A stretch of DNA of 64,000 nt from Lachnospiraceae bacterium (GCA_910574885.1 CAJTDD010000016.1:48488-112487), one strand, 5' to 3'. Shown: positions 28,012 to 36,596, counted from the stretch's first letter. Numbers and translations are program-made. The notes: generated by a model from the sequence alone, not told the origin.

Positions 28012-28818
28012 ATGGATCAAGATAAGAAGCAGAAGAAGTCTTCTGGGAATTCGAAACTGATTATTATCCTTGCAGTCGTATTAGTGCTTGCGGCGGCAGG
28101 CGGGGTTGGGTTCTATATGCATTCATCCAAGGAAAAAGCGAAAGTTGCCGCCGAGGAAGCGAAGACGGCAGATCCGGATAAGACTCAGGAACGATATGAG
28201 AAGTTGAAAGAACAGGCTACAGTTAAGGAAGATCCGAATGATCCGATGAACCGTGAGATTGATTTTGCGGCTCTTCAGGAAGTGAATCCAGATGTATACG
28301 CATGGATTTGGATTCCGGGAACGAATGTGGATTATCCGATTCTCCAGAGTGAGACGGAGCCGGATGAATATTATCTGAACCACACGATTGAGAAGAAGGA
28401 AGGGCTTCCGGGGACGATTTATACGGAGAAGTATAATGCAAAAGATTTTACGGATCCGGTAACCATTGTTTATGGACATGATATGAAGAACGGAAGCATG
28501 TTTGCGAATCTTCATCTGTATGAAGATCAGGCGTTCTTTGACGCTAATCCGTACATTTACATTTATATGCCAAATCAGGCTTTGAAGTATAGAATCTTTG
28601 CAACGGTGGTTTTTGATGACCGGTATATACTTGGGAATTATAATTTCTTGGATCCGGAAGATTTCCAGATGTATCTGGATGAGCTTAGGAGTTCCATTAA
28701 CGGACATGTGAATAAGGACGTGAATGTTACACAGGAATCAGGGATACTTACATTGTCTACCTGTATTGCTACATCGCCGAATGAAAGATGGATGGTGAAT
28801 GCGACACGGGAGCAGTAG
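28012..28818 (+). CDS. srtB: Class B sortase
   Basis: A 268-residue protein: cytoplasmic Lys-rich start, one transmembrane helix (residues 16-36) and a sortase fold with His156 in VYGHDMKNGSM, Cys251 in LTLSTCIATSP and Arg259 in NERWM, the catalytic triad. The length and the NxDYPIxQ-type segment fit class B. ATG 28012 is placed eight bases after GGAGGAGAGACC-type ribosome-binding sequence. The next gene encodes a secreted protein ending in SPKTGE, the likely substrate. The last 81 codons are nearly repeated in inverted orientation at 30780-31025. Confidence 0.92.
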   Translation: MDQDKKQKKSSGNSKLIIILAVVLVLAAAGGVGFYMHSSKEKAKVAAEEAKTADPDKTQERYEKLKEQATVKEDPNDPMNREIDFAALQEVNPDVYAWIWIPGTNVDYPILQSETEPDEYYLNHTIEKKEGLPGTIYTEKYNAKDFTDPVTIVYGHDMKNGSMFANLHLYEDQAFFDANPYIYIYMPNQALKYRIFATVVFDDRYILGNYNFLDPEDFQMYLDELRSSINGHVNKDVNVTQESGILTLSTCIATSPNERWMVNATREQ

Positions 28819-28843
28819 TTGACCATAGATGGTCTGATAAGGA

Positions 28844-28868
28844 TATTAAGGCATATAAAGCTTTAATA
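28844..28868 (+). other. Conserved leader hairpin before the substrate gene
   Basis: TATTAAGGC (28844-28852) / GCTTTAATA (28860-28868) with one G-U pair; the same hairpin with a one-base loop change precedes the inverted paralogue (about 30727-30751). TATAAT overlaps its end, so it may be part of a promoter region. Confidence 0.5.
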
Positions 28869-28910
28869 TATAATCACACAAGTAACAGAATAAGGAAGGA
28901 GTAAAAGAAT

Positions 28911-29501
28911 ATGAAGTTTAAGAAATTAGTTGCTTTATGTACTGCAGGCGCTCTTTGCCTCGGTATGAGCTTAACAGCATTTGCAGCAGATGCTAGCCGT
29001 GAAGAGCTTCCGGCAGGCGTTACAGCTGGCGATGTAAAACTTGAAGTAAAACCGTTAAACAAACAGCAGTTAGAGGATGTTAAAAAGGATTTAACATCAA
29101 TCCTGGAGAATTCTGGACGTGGTGACATGCCAGAAAACAGCAAAGCTGAAGTAGTTGTTGCAGCAGATATTGATGTTCCAGAGGGGACAGACACTTCCAA
29201 AGGTGTTCAGATTGAAGTTGCTCTGACTGATACCCAGAAAAATGGTTTATCAAATGGTGACCGTCTTTATGTGCTTCACTGGAATGGAACAAAGTGGGAA
29301 GTTCTTAATGGATGGGCTGAGTACAGAGATGGTAAATTGTATGCGAAAGTATTCGATTTCTCTCCATTTGCTTTCGTAAAGATTACACAGATAACATATG
29401 ATAAAGATGGTAAGCCGGTAGAGAAGGTTATCACTCTGGAGAAAGATACTGGTAAGGTTGTAACACCTGCTAAGAAGGCTTCTCCAAAGACAGGCGAGTA
29501 A
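28911..29501 (+). CDS. Secreted sortase-type substrate ending in SPKTGE (cassette 1)
   Basis: A 196-residue protein with a clear signal peptide (MKFKKLVALCTAGALCLGMS, cleavage after TAFAA). The mature part has a beta-type domain with LSNGDRLYVLHWNGTKWEVL and VFDFSPFAFVKI, shared in pattern with the paralogue at 30082. It ends exactly at SPKTGE, with no hydrophobic segment or basic tail, unlike normal sorting signals. It sits directly behind the class B sortase. The function is unknown; surface or matrix attachment is inferred. Confidence 0.8.
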   Translation: MKFKKLVALCTAGALCLGMSLTAFAADASREELPAGVTAGDVKLEVKPLNKQQLEDVKKDLTSILENSGRGDMPENSKAEVVVAADIDVPEGTDTSKGVQIEVALTDTQKNGLSNGDRLYVLHWNGTKWEVLNGWAEYRDGKLYAKVFDFSPFAFVKITQITYDKDGKPVEKVITLEKDTGKVVTPAKKASPKTGE

Positions 29502-29527
29502 TTCATTTGTTTTCCAGGCATAGGCTG

Positions 29528-29563
29528 ACAATTCTGTTAAAAATATATTTCTCACAGAATTGT
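29528..29563 (+). terminator. 3' UTR hairpin after cassette 1
   Basis: ACAATTCTGT (29528-29537) / ACAGAATTGT (29554-29563). The corresponding hairpin after cassette 2 keeps pairing with different bases. No T-run, so it may be a structural element rather than a terminator. Confidence 0.45.
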
Positions 29564-29578
29564 TCAATATGCCGTATC

Positions 29579-29990
29579 TGTAGGGAACTTAGCCCTACGT
29601 TAAAAAAAATAAGTGATATGACATAACTGTTATTGTGTGATAGAAAGAGACCATTCGGCTATAAGCAGGATGGTTTTTTTCATTTGTTTTAGTGGAAAAT
29701 GTAGAAATAAGATTAGCCAATTGAGATGCCGTAAGAGTTGGAAGCGAACGAAGCACCTAAATCTAAAATTTATATACAATATGACGGATAATAATGAATC
29801 GAGTAGGCAAGAGCCATCTTCCCCTGCTCGCAGTGCGACCCGTGCGCCGCTTCAGCGGTATATTTCCTCTGCACGGGTCTGCGCATGGAAAGGGACCATC
29901 CCGCCTACGGCTAGATGGTCCCTTTCTATCACACAATAACAGTTATGTCATATCACTTATTTTTTTTAACGTAGGGTTAAGCTCCCTACA
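29579..29990. repeat. 76-bp inverted repeat between the two cassettes
   Basis: Arm 1 (29579-29654) and arm 2 (29915-29990) are reverse complements with three mismatches in 76 bases. They enclose 260 bases without a convincing gene. Each arm includes a short TAGGG/CCCTA hairpin and an A8 run. The arms are far more alike than the substrate genes they follow. Confidence 0.9.
29889..29925 (-). terminator. Strong hairpin inside the inverted repeat
   Basis: AAAGGGACCAT (29889-29899) / ATGGTCCCTTT (29915-29925) around CCCGCCTACGGCTAG; likely a terminator for converging transcripts. A weaker related hairpin ending in TTTTTTT lies at 29648-29680 on the plus strand. Confidence 0.6.
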
Positions 29991-30081
29991 CCATGAATTC
30001 ACTGTTTCATCAACAATTCGGTGAGGGATAAAGTAAATTTTTAACCGGAATTGTCAATTTATGCGGCAAAATTCTAATAGA

Positions 30082-30684
30082 TTATTCTCCTGTTCTTGGA
30101 GAAGACGGCGTCCTAGTACCATCTAAATTCGTTCTCCTACCAGTTGTAGTATCAACCTTAACAACCTTACCGTTAGACATTACCTTAACAACTGCAAATG
30201 GTGATAAGTCACTGACATGAACCTTAACAACTGCATTGCCATTAACAGTAATAACTGTAACAGGGATGATCTCCAAGCCATCTTTTCCCCAGTGGAAAAC
30301 ATATACGGTATCACCGTGCTTTAAACCGGCTGCTGCAGCAGAACCGATATTTAAATCAAGATCCAAACCACCCTCTGGAATTTTTTCGCCATCTTTCAGA
30401 TCAACATCTTTGGAGAAAACGACTACAGGTGTCTCACCGTCTTTTAAATCAAATCCGTTCTCTTCAAAAAGATCAGCTATTTTTTCTGGATCTTTGAGCG
30501 CATCCTTAACGGCTGCCTCAGTGGTTTCTTTATACTCTAATGGAAGAACTTTTCCATTTTCGTCTGTGGCATATGCAGGAACTTTTTCAGGGCTTTTGTC
30601 TGTGCCAGCTGCAAATGCGGTCATGCTCATACCAAGGCAAAGAGCGCCTGCAGTAATCAGAGCAACTAATTTTTTTAATTTCAT
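30082..30684 (-). CDS. Secreted sortase-type substrate ending in SPRTGE (cassette 2)
   Basis: A 200-residue paralogue of the protein at 28911, encoded in the opposite direction. The signal peptide is nearly identical (MKLKKLVALITAGALCLGMS), and GLKHGDTVYVFHW and VSDLSPFAVVKV mirror the first protein, but the central part is strongly diverged. It too stops exactly at SPRTGE. An AAGGAGTAAGAGAAT ribosome-binding site and the conserved leader hairpin lie upstream, next to a fragment of a sortase gene. Possibly a silent or alternately used cassette. Confidence 0.8.
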   Translation of the reverse strand: MKLKKLVALITAGALCLGMSMTAFAAGTDKSPEKVPAYATDENGKVLPLEYKETTEAAVKDALKDPEKIADLFEENGFDLKDGETPVVVFSKDVDLKDGEKIPEGGLDLDLNIGSAAAAGLKHGDTVYVFHWGKDGLEIIPVTVITVNGNAVVKVHVSDLSPFAVVKVMSNGKVVKVDTTTGRRTNLDGTRTPSSPRTGE

Positions 30685-30779
30685 ATTCTCTTACTCCTTC
30701 CTTAATCTGTTATTCGTGTGATTATATATTAAAGCTTTAAATGCCTTAATATCTCTGCCATACAAACTGTCTACGGCTC

Positions 30780-31025
30780 TTACTGCTCCCGAGTTGCATT
30801 CACTATCCATCTTTCATTTGGCGATGTTTCGATACAAGTAGATAATGTGAGGATTCCCGATTCCGGTGTCACATTCACATCCATATTCACATGTCCGTTA
30901 ATCGAACTCCTAAGCTCATCCAGATACATCTGGAAATCCGCCGGATCCTGAAAATTATAGTTTCCAGTTATATAACGGTCGTCAAAAACTACCGCTGCAA
31001 ACAATCTATACTTCAAAGCCTGATT
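30780..31025 (-). pseudogene. Class B sortase, 3' fragment
   Basis: Eighty-one codons, from NQALKYR to VNATREQ, match the last 81 codons of the sortase at 28012 with nine differences. Cys and Arg of the active site are kept, but the part with the catalytic His and the membrane anchor is missing, so it cannot be an enzyme. Homology starts abruptly at about 31026. It precedes cassette 2 exactly as the intact sortase precedes cassette 1. Confidence 0.85.
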
Positions 31026-31065
31026 TGTCGTATAGAATAATGCGCCAATAAGGTCAAAATAGTGC

Positions 31066-31094
31066 TTATCAAACAGGAAAGCAGGGTGTATAAT
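31066..31094 (+). promoter_or_regulatory. Promoter of xylB
   Basis: TTATCA (31066-31071), 17 bases, TATAAT (31089-31094). Confidence 0.55.
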
Positions 31095-31147
31095 GGCAAG
31101 AAAGTGACAGGAATTTTCAATAGAAAAGGCAGAAAGGCGAAGCGCAT

Positions 31148-32623
31148 ATGAAGTATTTCGTAGGTATCGATTTAGGAACGTCAAGTGTAAGGGCAGTCGC
31201 AGTCAATACGGAGGGAAGAATAGCCGCATCAGGACAGTGTGAATATGATATCATGAAACCAGAACTGAATTATGCCGAACAGGACATGGAACAGCTCTGG
31301 AGAGCTGCTGTCCCTGCAATCCGCAAGATGCTAAGCACAGGCGAAGAAATCCGTGAAAACATCTGCGGAATCGGCTTTTCCGGTCAAATGCACGGGCTTG
31401 TAATGTTAGATGTCCACGGCAAATTAATCCGCAATGCTATTATTTGGGCAGACCAACGGTCAAGCAAGCAGATTGAGCAGATTTACGGTACAATTTCCCG
31501 GAAAGAATTCTGTGAAATATATGGGAACAGGCTCAGTACCGGATTCCTTCTGCCGTCCCTTCTGTGGGTGCGGGAGCATGAGCCTTGGAACTATGAGAAA
31601 ATCAGCAAAGTATTGTCACCAAAAGACTATATCCGCTACCGCATATGTGCAGAGATAGGGACAGACGCCTCTGATGCCAGCGGAACGGGTATGTGGGATA
31701 TGGAACATCGTACATGGGCATATCAACTGCTAAATCGGTTAGGCATTTCGAAGAATCTACTGGCACAGAGCCATGAGTCATATGAAAAGGCTGGTACAGT
31801 GACAGAAGCGTGTGAAATGGAGACGGGTTTAAAGGCTGGGACTTTTGTTGCCTATGGCGGCGGCGATTCCTTGATGATGGAGCTTGGAAACGGCATGATT
31901 CAGAGGGGCAGGATGGCATCGACCATCGGGACGGCCTGCCACCTGACCTGTGCATTAGATCAGCCATTATATGACCCTGAGTTTCGGACAAATACATGGT
32001 GCCATGGCGAAGAAAAACTATGGAGTATCATGGGGGCGCATTTAAGCGGCGGTGTCGCACTGAAATGGCTGAAGGATCAGATTTTAGGATTCAAAGATTT
32101 CGATGCTATGACGGAGATTGCAGAGGAGATCCCGGCAGGAAGCGAGGGAATGTTGTTTCTCCCGTATTTGAATGGAGAACGTACGCCCCATAACGATCCG
32201 GATGCCAGGGCAATCTATTTGGGGATGACTTTAAAGCACACGAAGGCACATATGATTCGGAGTACGATGGAGGGGATTGTCTATAGTATGAAGGAGTCTT
32301 ATGACATTTTCCATTCTCTGGGAATTACGGCAGAGCGCATGATTGCGGCGGGTGGAGGGGCAAAGAGCCGGTTATTCCGGCAGATACAGGCGGATATGTA
32401 CCAATGCCCGGTATATACGAATCAAGAGAAGGAACAAGCAGGCGTCGGCGCGGCAATGACGGCGGCGGTAGGAAGCGGATATTTCCGAAATTATGGGGAA
32501 GCTTGCGACAGTATGGTGCATTTAAGCAGTGAAGTAACAGAACCTAATCCTGAAAATATGAAGCGATATGAGGAGGATTTCCAGAGGTTCAAAGAAATCT
32601 ATCCTGCAAATAAGAAATTATAA
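31148..32623 (+). CDS. xylB: Xylulokinase
   Basis: A 491-residue FGGY-family sugar kinase: the phosphate loop FVGIDLGTSSVRAVAV, GFSGQMHGLVMLD with the substrate Gln-Met-His contact typical of xylulokinases, IIWADQRS, and the adenosine site AAGGGAKSRLFRQIQADM. It phosphorylates D-xylulose to xylulose 5-phosphate for the pentose phosphate pathway. No isomerase or sugar transporter is adjacent. A bidirectional terminator follows. Confidence 0.93.
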   Translation: MKYFVGIDLGTSSVRAVAVNTEGRIAASGQCEYDIMKPELNYAEQDMEQLWRAAVPAIRKMLSTGEEIRENICGIGFSGQMHGLVMLDVHGKLIRNAIIWADQRSSKQIEQIYGTISRKEFCEIYGNRLSTGFLLPSLLWVREHEPWNYEKISKVLSPKDYIRYRICAEIGTDASDASGTGMWDMEHRTWAYQLLNRLGISKNLLAQSHESYEKAGTVTEACEMETGLKAGTFVAYGGGDSLMMELGNGMIQRGRMASTIGTACHLTCALDQPLYDPEFRTNTWCHGEEKLWSIMGAHLSGGVALKWLKDQILGFKDFDAMTEIAEEIPAGSEGMLFLPYLNGERTPHNDPDARAIYLGMTLKHTKAHMIRSTMEGIVYSMKESYDIFHSLGITAERMIAAGGGAKSRLFRQIQADMYQCPVYTNQEKEQAGVGAAMTAAVGSGYFRNYGEACDSMVHLSSEVTEPNPENMKRYEEDFQRFKEIYPANKKL

Positions 32624-32624
32624 A

Positions 32625-32669
32625 AGCGGCAGCTATAGAAAGCCAAATGGCATTCCCCTTGCTGCCGCT
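32625..32669. terminator. Bidirectional terminator xylB / YitT
   Basis: AGCGGCAG (32625-32632) / CTGCCGCT (32662-32669) flanked by A- and T-rich ends between convergent genes. Confidence 0.75.
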
Positions 32670-32674
32670 AAAAA

Positions 32675-33523
32675 TTATTGGTAGCGTTTATTCAACGAAA
32701 ACCCGCGTCCCCGTACTTCACTCACCCTGCTGACAATGATGAAACTTTCCGGGTCAATATTGTGAATCAGCTTCTCCACTTTAGGCAGTTCCCGGTTAGA
32801 TATCACACTTAAAATAACGGGAGAGGGGTTATGCAGATAACCGCTTTCCCCGTTCAATATGGTAACGCCCCGGTCAATCTGGGTCAGGATTGCGTCGCGT
32901 ATCTCATCAGATTTCTCACTGATAATCTTAATCTCCGTCCTCGTTGCGCCCATGAGCAGCATTTTATCCAGCACAAGGGTATAAATCAGTACCAGTACCA
33001 CTCCGTACAGGATATTTTCCGCCGGACGGAACAATGCCTGTGACAGCAAGATACAGACGTCAAATGCATACATACTGACAGACACTGGAATCCGTACCGT
33101 TTTTTGCAACACAAGCGGAGGGATGTCCATGCCTCCCGTAGACGCCCCTGAGCGGATGACGATTCCAAGGGCCATCCCGATGCCAAGCCCGGAAAAAATG
33201 GTACATAGCAGGATATCCTGAGTCAGTATGTAGTTCCCTAACACCCGGTCAAGCACTTCCAACGACAACGGATACAAGAAGGTACTGGCAAGTGTGGTAA
33301 CGGCAAAGGCTTTTCCCAGACAAAAGAAACCAATGACCAGCATTGCCACATTAAAAACAAGGACAAAGGATGAGATGGAAAAGTCTGTCAGATAGTTGAC
33401 GGTCAGCGCAATACCGGTGGTCCCTCCTGTCACCAGACCGGCAGGAAGCAGGAACAGCTTTACGGTCAAAGCATACAGAAAATTCCCGATGACTACGGAA
33501 ATCAATGATAAAACAGTATTCAT
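32675..33523 (-). CDS. YitT family membrane protein (DUF161 plus DUF2179)
   Basis: A 282-residue protein with five or so hydrophobic helices (LSLISVVIGNFLYALTVKLFLLPAGLVTGG and following) and a C-terminal cytoplasmic DUF2179-like domain (ILTQIDRGVTILNGESGYLHNP). ATG 33523 has TTAGGAGG nine bases upstream; a TTG 27 bases earlier is less likely. The function is unknown; family members are putative transporters. It lies 31 bases behind the MATE gene. Confidence 0.88.
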   Translation of the reverse strand: MNTVLSLISVVIGNFLYALTVKLFLLPAGLVTGGTTGIALTVNYLTDFSISSFVLVFNVAMLVIGFFCLGKAFAVTTLASTFLYPLSLEVLDRVLGNYILTQDILLCTIFSGLGIGMALGIVIRSGASTGGMDIPPLVLQKTVRIPVSVSMYAFDVCILLSQALFRPAENILYGVVLVLIYTLVLDKMLLMGATRTEIKIISEKSDEIRDAILTQIDRGVTILNGESGYLHNPSPVILSVISNRELPKVEKLIHNIDPESFIIVSRVSEVRGRGFSLNKRYQ

Positions 33524-33554
33524 AACAAAATTCCTCCTAAAATGTATCAAAATG

Positions 33555-34904
33555 TCAAGCGTTAATTTTCGCTTCTAAAGGTTTGGATTTCCAGTAATAG
33601 AGGGTAAATACCACGGAACTCAGCGTCCACGTAAGGGGATAAGCCCAAAAAATCACATTGATTACCGGGACAAAATGGATTACAACCGAGATATATCCAA
33701 TTCGGACGCCGCACCAGAAAATCAGCATGACGATCATCGGAACTATAGATTTTCCCGCTCCCCGCAGGATTCCAGCCATACAGTGGGAGAACGCCAGCAG
33801 GAAGAAGAAGAACGTCTCCGTCCTCGCCTGGCTCGTCCCAAAGGCGACGACCTCCGGTGTATTGTTGAAAGCGGCAATCAGCAGCGGCGCAAGGAAATAG
33901 ATGATTATCCCGATCATCTCCGCACCAATAGTTGTACAGACGACGCCGAAAGCTGCGCCCTTCCTGGCGCGGTCATATTTTCTGGCCCCAAGGTTCTGGC
34001 TGATGAAGGTGGTAAGCGCCATGGAGAAGCAGGTAATCGGCAGGAACCCAAAACCCTGCACCTTCGAGTATGCGCCGCATCCGGCCACAGCCATTTGGCC
34101 GAACTGGTTGATATTTGCCTGAACAAACACGTTCGCAACAGAAATAATGGAATTCTGGAATCCGGCGGGCAGCCCATTGGTAAGAATCCGTTGCAGCATA
34201 TTTTTTTCAAGATGAATTTTCCGGAAGGAAATCCGGAATTCCTCCGGGCTTCGGAGTAACTGGCGCAGACACAGGGACACACTGATAAACTGTGAGATAA
34301 CCGTTGCAAGCGCCGCGCCTCCCACGCCATAATGCAGCACGCCAATGAAAAATAAATCCAGAGTGATGTTAATGGCAGAGGAAATTACAAGGTAAATCAG
34401 CGGGTGGCGGCTGTCGCCAACCGATTGCAGGATACCCACGAAAATGTTATACATCACGAACGCCAGTGACCCGCAGAAATAAATCCGAAAATATGTAATC
34501 GAGTTAGGCAGGACGGCAGACGGCGTCCCCATCCATACCAAAATCTGGGGCGCTGCAAAGACGCCTACAAGCGTAAGGAGACATCCGCAGATTAGCCCAA
34601 AAGCGATGGTGGTATGGATTGCCTTCTGGAGGCTGCAGATATCCCGCGCGCCGAAATACCGGGCGATCACAACACCCGCTCCAATAGAAATCCCGTTAAA
34701 GAACCCGACCATCAGAAAAATAAGGCTGCCGGATGAGCTGACAGCCGCAAGTGCGGCATCGCCAAGAAAGTTCCCGACGATTAGGGAATCCGCCGTATTA
34801 TAAAGCTGCTGGAAAAGATTTCCCCAAAAAAGAGGAAACGCAAACGTGATGATGCGCTTCCAGATAGTGCCTTCTGTCATAAGGGTAGATGTAGTATTTG
34901 ACAT
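33555..34904 (-). CDS. MATE family efflux transporter
   Basis: A 449-residue membrane protein with about twelve helices and two homologous halves; the start TEGTIWKRIITFAFPLFWGNLFQQLYNTADSLIVG is typical of bacterial MATE (MepA/DinF-like) proteins, which expel drugs or other cations against sodium or protons. An ACGGAGG ribosome-binding site precedes the ATG, and a possible ten-residue leader ORF lies about 55 bases upstream. Confidence 0.92.
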   Translation of the reverse strand: MSNTTSTLMTEGTIWKRIITFAFPLFWGNLFQQLYNTADSLIVGNFLGDAALAAVSSSGSLIFLMVGFFNGISIGAGVVIARYFGARDICSLQKAIHTTIAFGLICGCLLTLVGVFAAPQILVWMGTPSAVLPNSITYFRIYFCGSLAFVMYNIFVGILQSVGDSRHPLIYLVISSAINITLDLFFIGVLHYGVGGAALATVISQFISVSLCLRQLLRSPEEFRISFRKIHLEKNMLQRILTNGLPAGFQNSIISVANVFVQANINQFGQMAVAGCGAYSKVQGFGFLPITCFSMALTTFISQNLGARKYDRARKGAAFGVVCTTIGAEMIGIIIYFLAPLLIAAFNNTPEVVAFGTSQARTETFFFFLLAFSHCMAGILRGAGKSIVPMIVMLIFWCGVRIGYISVVIHFVPVINVIFWAYPLTWTLSSVVFTLYYWKSKPLEAKINA

Positions 34905-34959
34905 AGAAATATGCCTCCGTTATCTGATATTTTGTAATGTTATTTTAAGCATTTGCCTG

Positions 34960-34992
34960 TCAGGTCTGCAAATTCCTTGTGTTTATCCTCAT
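34960..34992 (-). CDS. Possible ten-residue leader peptide upstream of the MATE gene
   Basis: ATG 34992 reads MRINTRNLQT then stop and has an AAAGGAGGGTTACT ribosome-binding site, among the strongest in the window. Short leader peptides before efflux or resistance genes can sense ribosome stalling, but no alternative hairpin pair was worked out here. Confidence 0.35.
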   Translation of the reverse strand: MRINTRNLQT

Positions 34993-35249
34993 AGTAACCC
35001 TCCTTTCTGCTGATTTGGAGTTTGGGTTTCCTGATAAAAAAAGTAGGTATATAAGATATATCGGCTAAAGGCGCAGAAAGAAAACAGTCGAATTGGAAAT
35101 AAGAAGGGCCAGGAACGAAATTTTGCTTCCATATTTGATGCTTTTTCAAGTAAGTATTAGACATTATATAGAAGTCTGTCGTATAATGGAAAACGACGGT
35201 AATTAAAAAATTTTATCATAATATGCGTGGTTTCAGGAGGTAGAAGAAA

Positions 35250-36581
35250 ATGTTACATGGAAAACAGGGAAATACATTGTATCTGGAGTGTTACAGCGGA
35301 ATCAGCGGCGATATGACGGTCGGCGCGCTGCTTGACCTTGGGGCAGACAGAAAAGTATTAGAAGAGCAGCTTGGAAGCCTTCCGATAGACGGATTCAGGA
35401 TTGAAATTGGAAGGGTACAGAAGTCGGGGCTGGATGCCTGTGATTTCCGGGTGTTGTTGGATCAGGAGCATGAGAACCACGACCATGATAATGCGTATTT
35501 ATATGGACATAGGCATGAAGATCCACATGCCCATTCCTGCGAAGAACACATGCATGAAGGGCATATGCATCATGGACATGGGGAACATCCCCATGCTCAT
35601 GGCTGCGCACACACCCATGAGCATAGAGGGCTGCCGGAGATAACATCTATCATACAAAACTCCGGGATTACAGAACGCGCCAAGATAATCGCAACGAATA
35701 TATTTACCGTGTTAGCAGAAGCAGAAGCGAAGGCCCACGGAAAGGCCATAGAGGAAGTCCATTTCCACGAAGTAGGAGCTGTGGATTCTATTGTTGATAT
35801 TGCTGCGGTATCGATCTGCCTGGACAACCTAAACATTACGGAAGTCATCGTACCTGAGTTGTATGAGGGCAGAGGAACGGTCAGGTGCCAGCACGGAATC
35901 ATCCCAGTCCCGGTTCCGGCAGTAGTGAATATCGTCGGGCGGCACGGGATCGCACTGCACATGACCGAGACAGAAGCAGAGTTGGTAACGCCTACCGGCG
36001 CTGCGATTGTAGCTGCGGTGCGGACTTCCGATAAGCTCCCGGGCAGGTATAAGATAAGCCGGGTTGGGACAGGCGCAGGGAAGAGGGATTACAAAAGACC
36101 CAGTATCCTGCGCGGGATGCTGATTGAGCCGGAGTCCGGGCACACAGATTCCATTTACAAACTGGAAAGCAACATCGACGACTGTACGGGAGAATCCTTG
36201 GGGTATGCCATGGAACGGCTGCTTGAAGCCGGCGCGCGGGATGTGCATTATACGCCTGTGTATATGAAGAAGAACCGTCCGGCATATCAGCTCAATGTAA
36301 TCTGCAGCGAAGAGAAGATTGCAAAGATGGAAGAAATCATGTTCCGCGAGACGACTACGATAGGAATCCGCAGGATGAAGATGGAGCGCACAGTGCTAAG
36401 ACGTGAAATCCGCAAGATACCGACTTCCCTTGGGGAGGCGGAAGTGAAGGTATGTGAAATCAACGGAAGTTTAAGGGTTTACCCGGAATATGAGAGCGTA
36501 GCCGCAATCTGTAGGGAAAAAGGACTGCCATATCAGGAGGTGTGGGAGTTGATTTGCCGTGAGGCAGGCGAAATAAACTAG
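35250..36581 (+). CDS. larC: LarC, nickel-pincer cofactor biosynthesis protein
   Basis: A 443-residue single-frame LarC: YLECYSGISGDMTVGALLDLG, VHFHEVGAVDSIVDIAAV, LVTPTGAAIVAAV and KLESNIDDCTGESLGYAMERL. LarC inserts nickel into pyridinium dithiocarboxylate mononucleotide in a CTP-dependent step. A His-rich insert (about residues 72-126, HGHGEHPHAHGCAHTHEHR) may store or deliver nickel. In Lactiplantibacillus plantarum larC is split by a programmed frameshift; here no frameshift is needed. larE follows after 15 bases. Confidence 0.94.
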   Translation: MLHGKQGNTLYLECYSGISGDMTVGALLDLGADRKVLEEQLGSLPIDGFRIEIGRVQKSGLDACDFRVLLDQEHENHDHDNAYLYGHRHEDPHAHSCEEHMHEGHMHHGHGEHPHAHGCAHTHEHRGLPEITSIIQNSGITERAKIIATNIFTVLAEAEAKAHGKAIEEVHFHEVGAVDSIVDIAAVSICLDNLNITEVIVPELYEGRGTVRCQHGIIPVPVPAVVNIVGRHGIALHMTETEAELVTPTGAAIVAAVRTSDKLPGRYKISRVGTGAGKRDYKRPSILRGMLIEPESGHTDSIYKLESNIDDCTGESLGYAMERLLEAGARDVHYTPVYMKKNRPAYQLNVICSEEKIAKMEEIMFRETTTIGIRRMKMERTVLRREIRKIPTSLGEAEVKVCEINGSLRVYPEYESVAAICREKGLPYQEVWELICREAGEIN

Positions 36582-36596
36582 AAAAAGGACAGCAAT

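Noticed and set aside
29637..30024. ORFs within the 76-bp inverted-repeat unit
   Set aside because: They run through terminator hairpins, lack ribosome-binding sites and resemble nothing; treated as non-coding.
34940..35164. Minus-strand 74-codon ORF upstream of the MATE gene
   Set aside because: No ribosome-binding site at its start and unusual composition; the ten-codon ORF in another frame has the strong site instead.
35455..35640. His-codon-rich stretch in larC as a tandem DNA repeat
   Set aside because: It encodes the known type of His-rich metal loop and has no regular repeat unit.
35250..36581. Programmed frameshift in larC
   Set aside because: The gene is one continuous frame; no split is needed.
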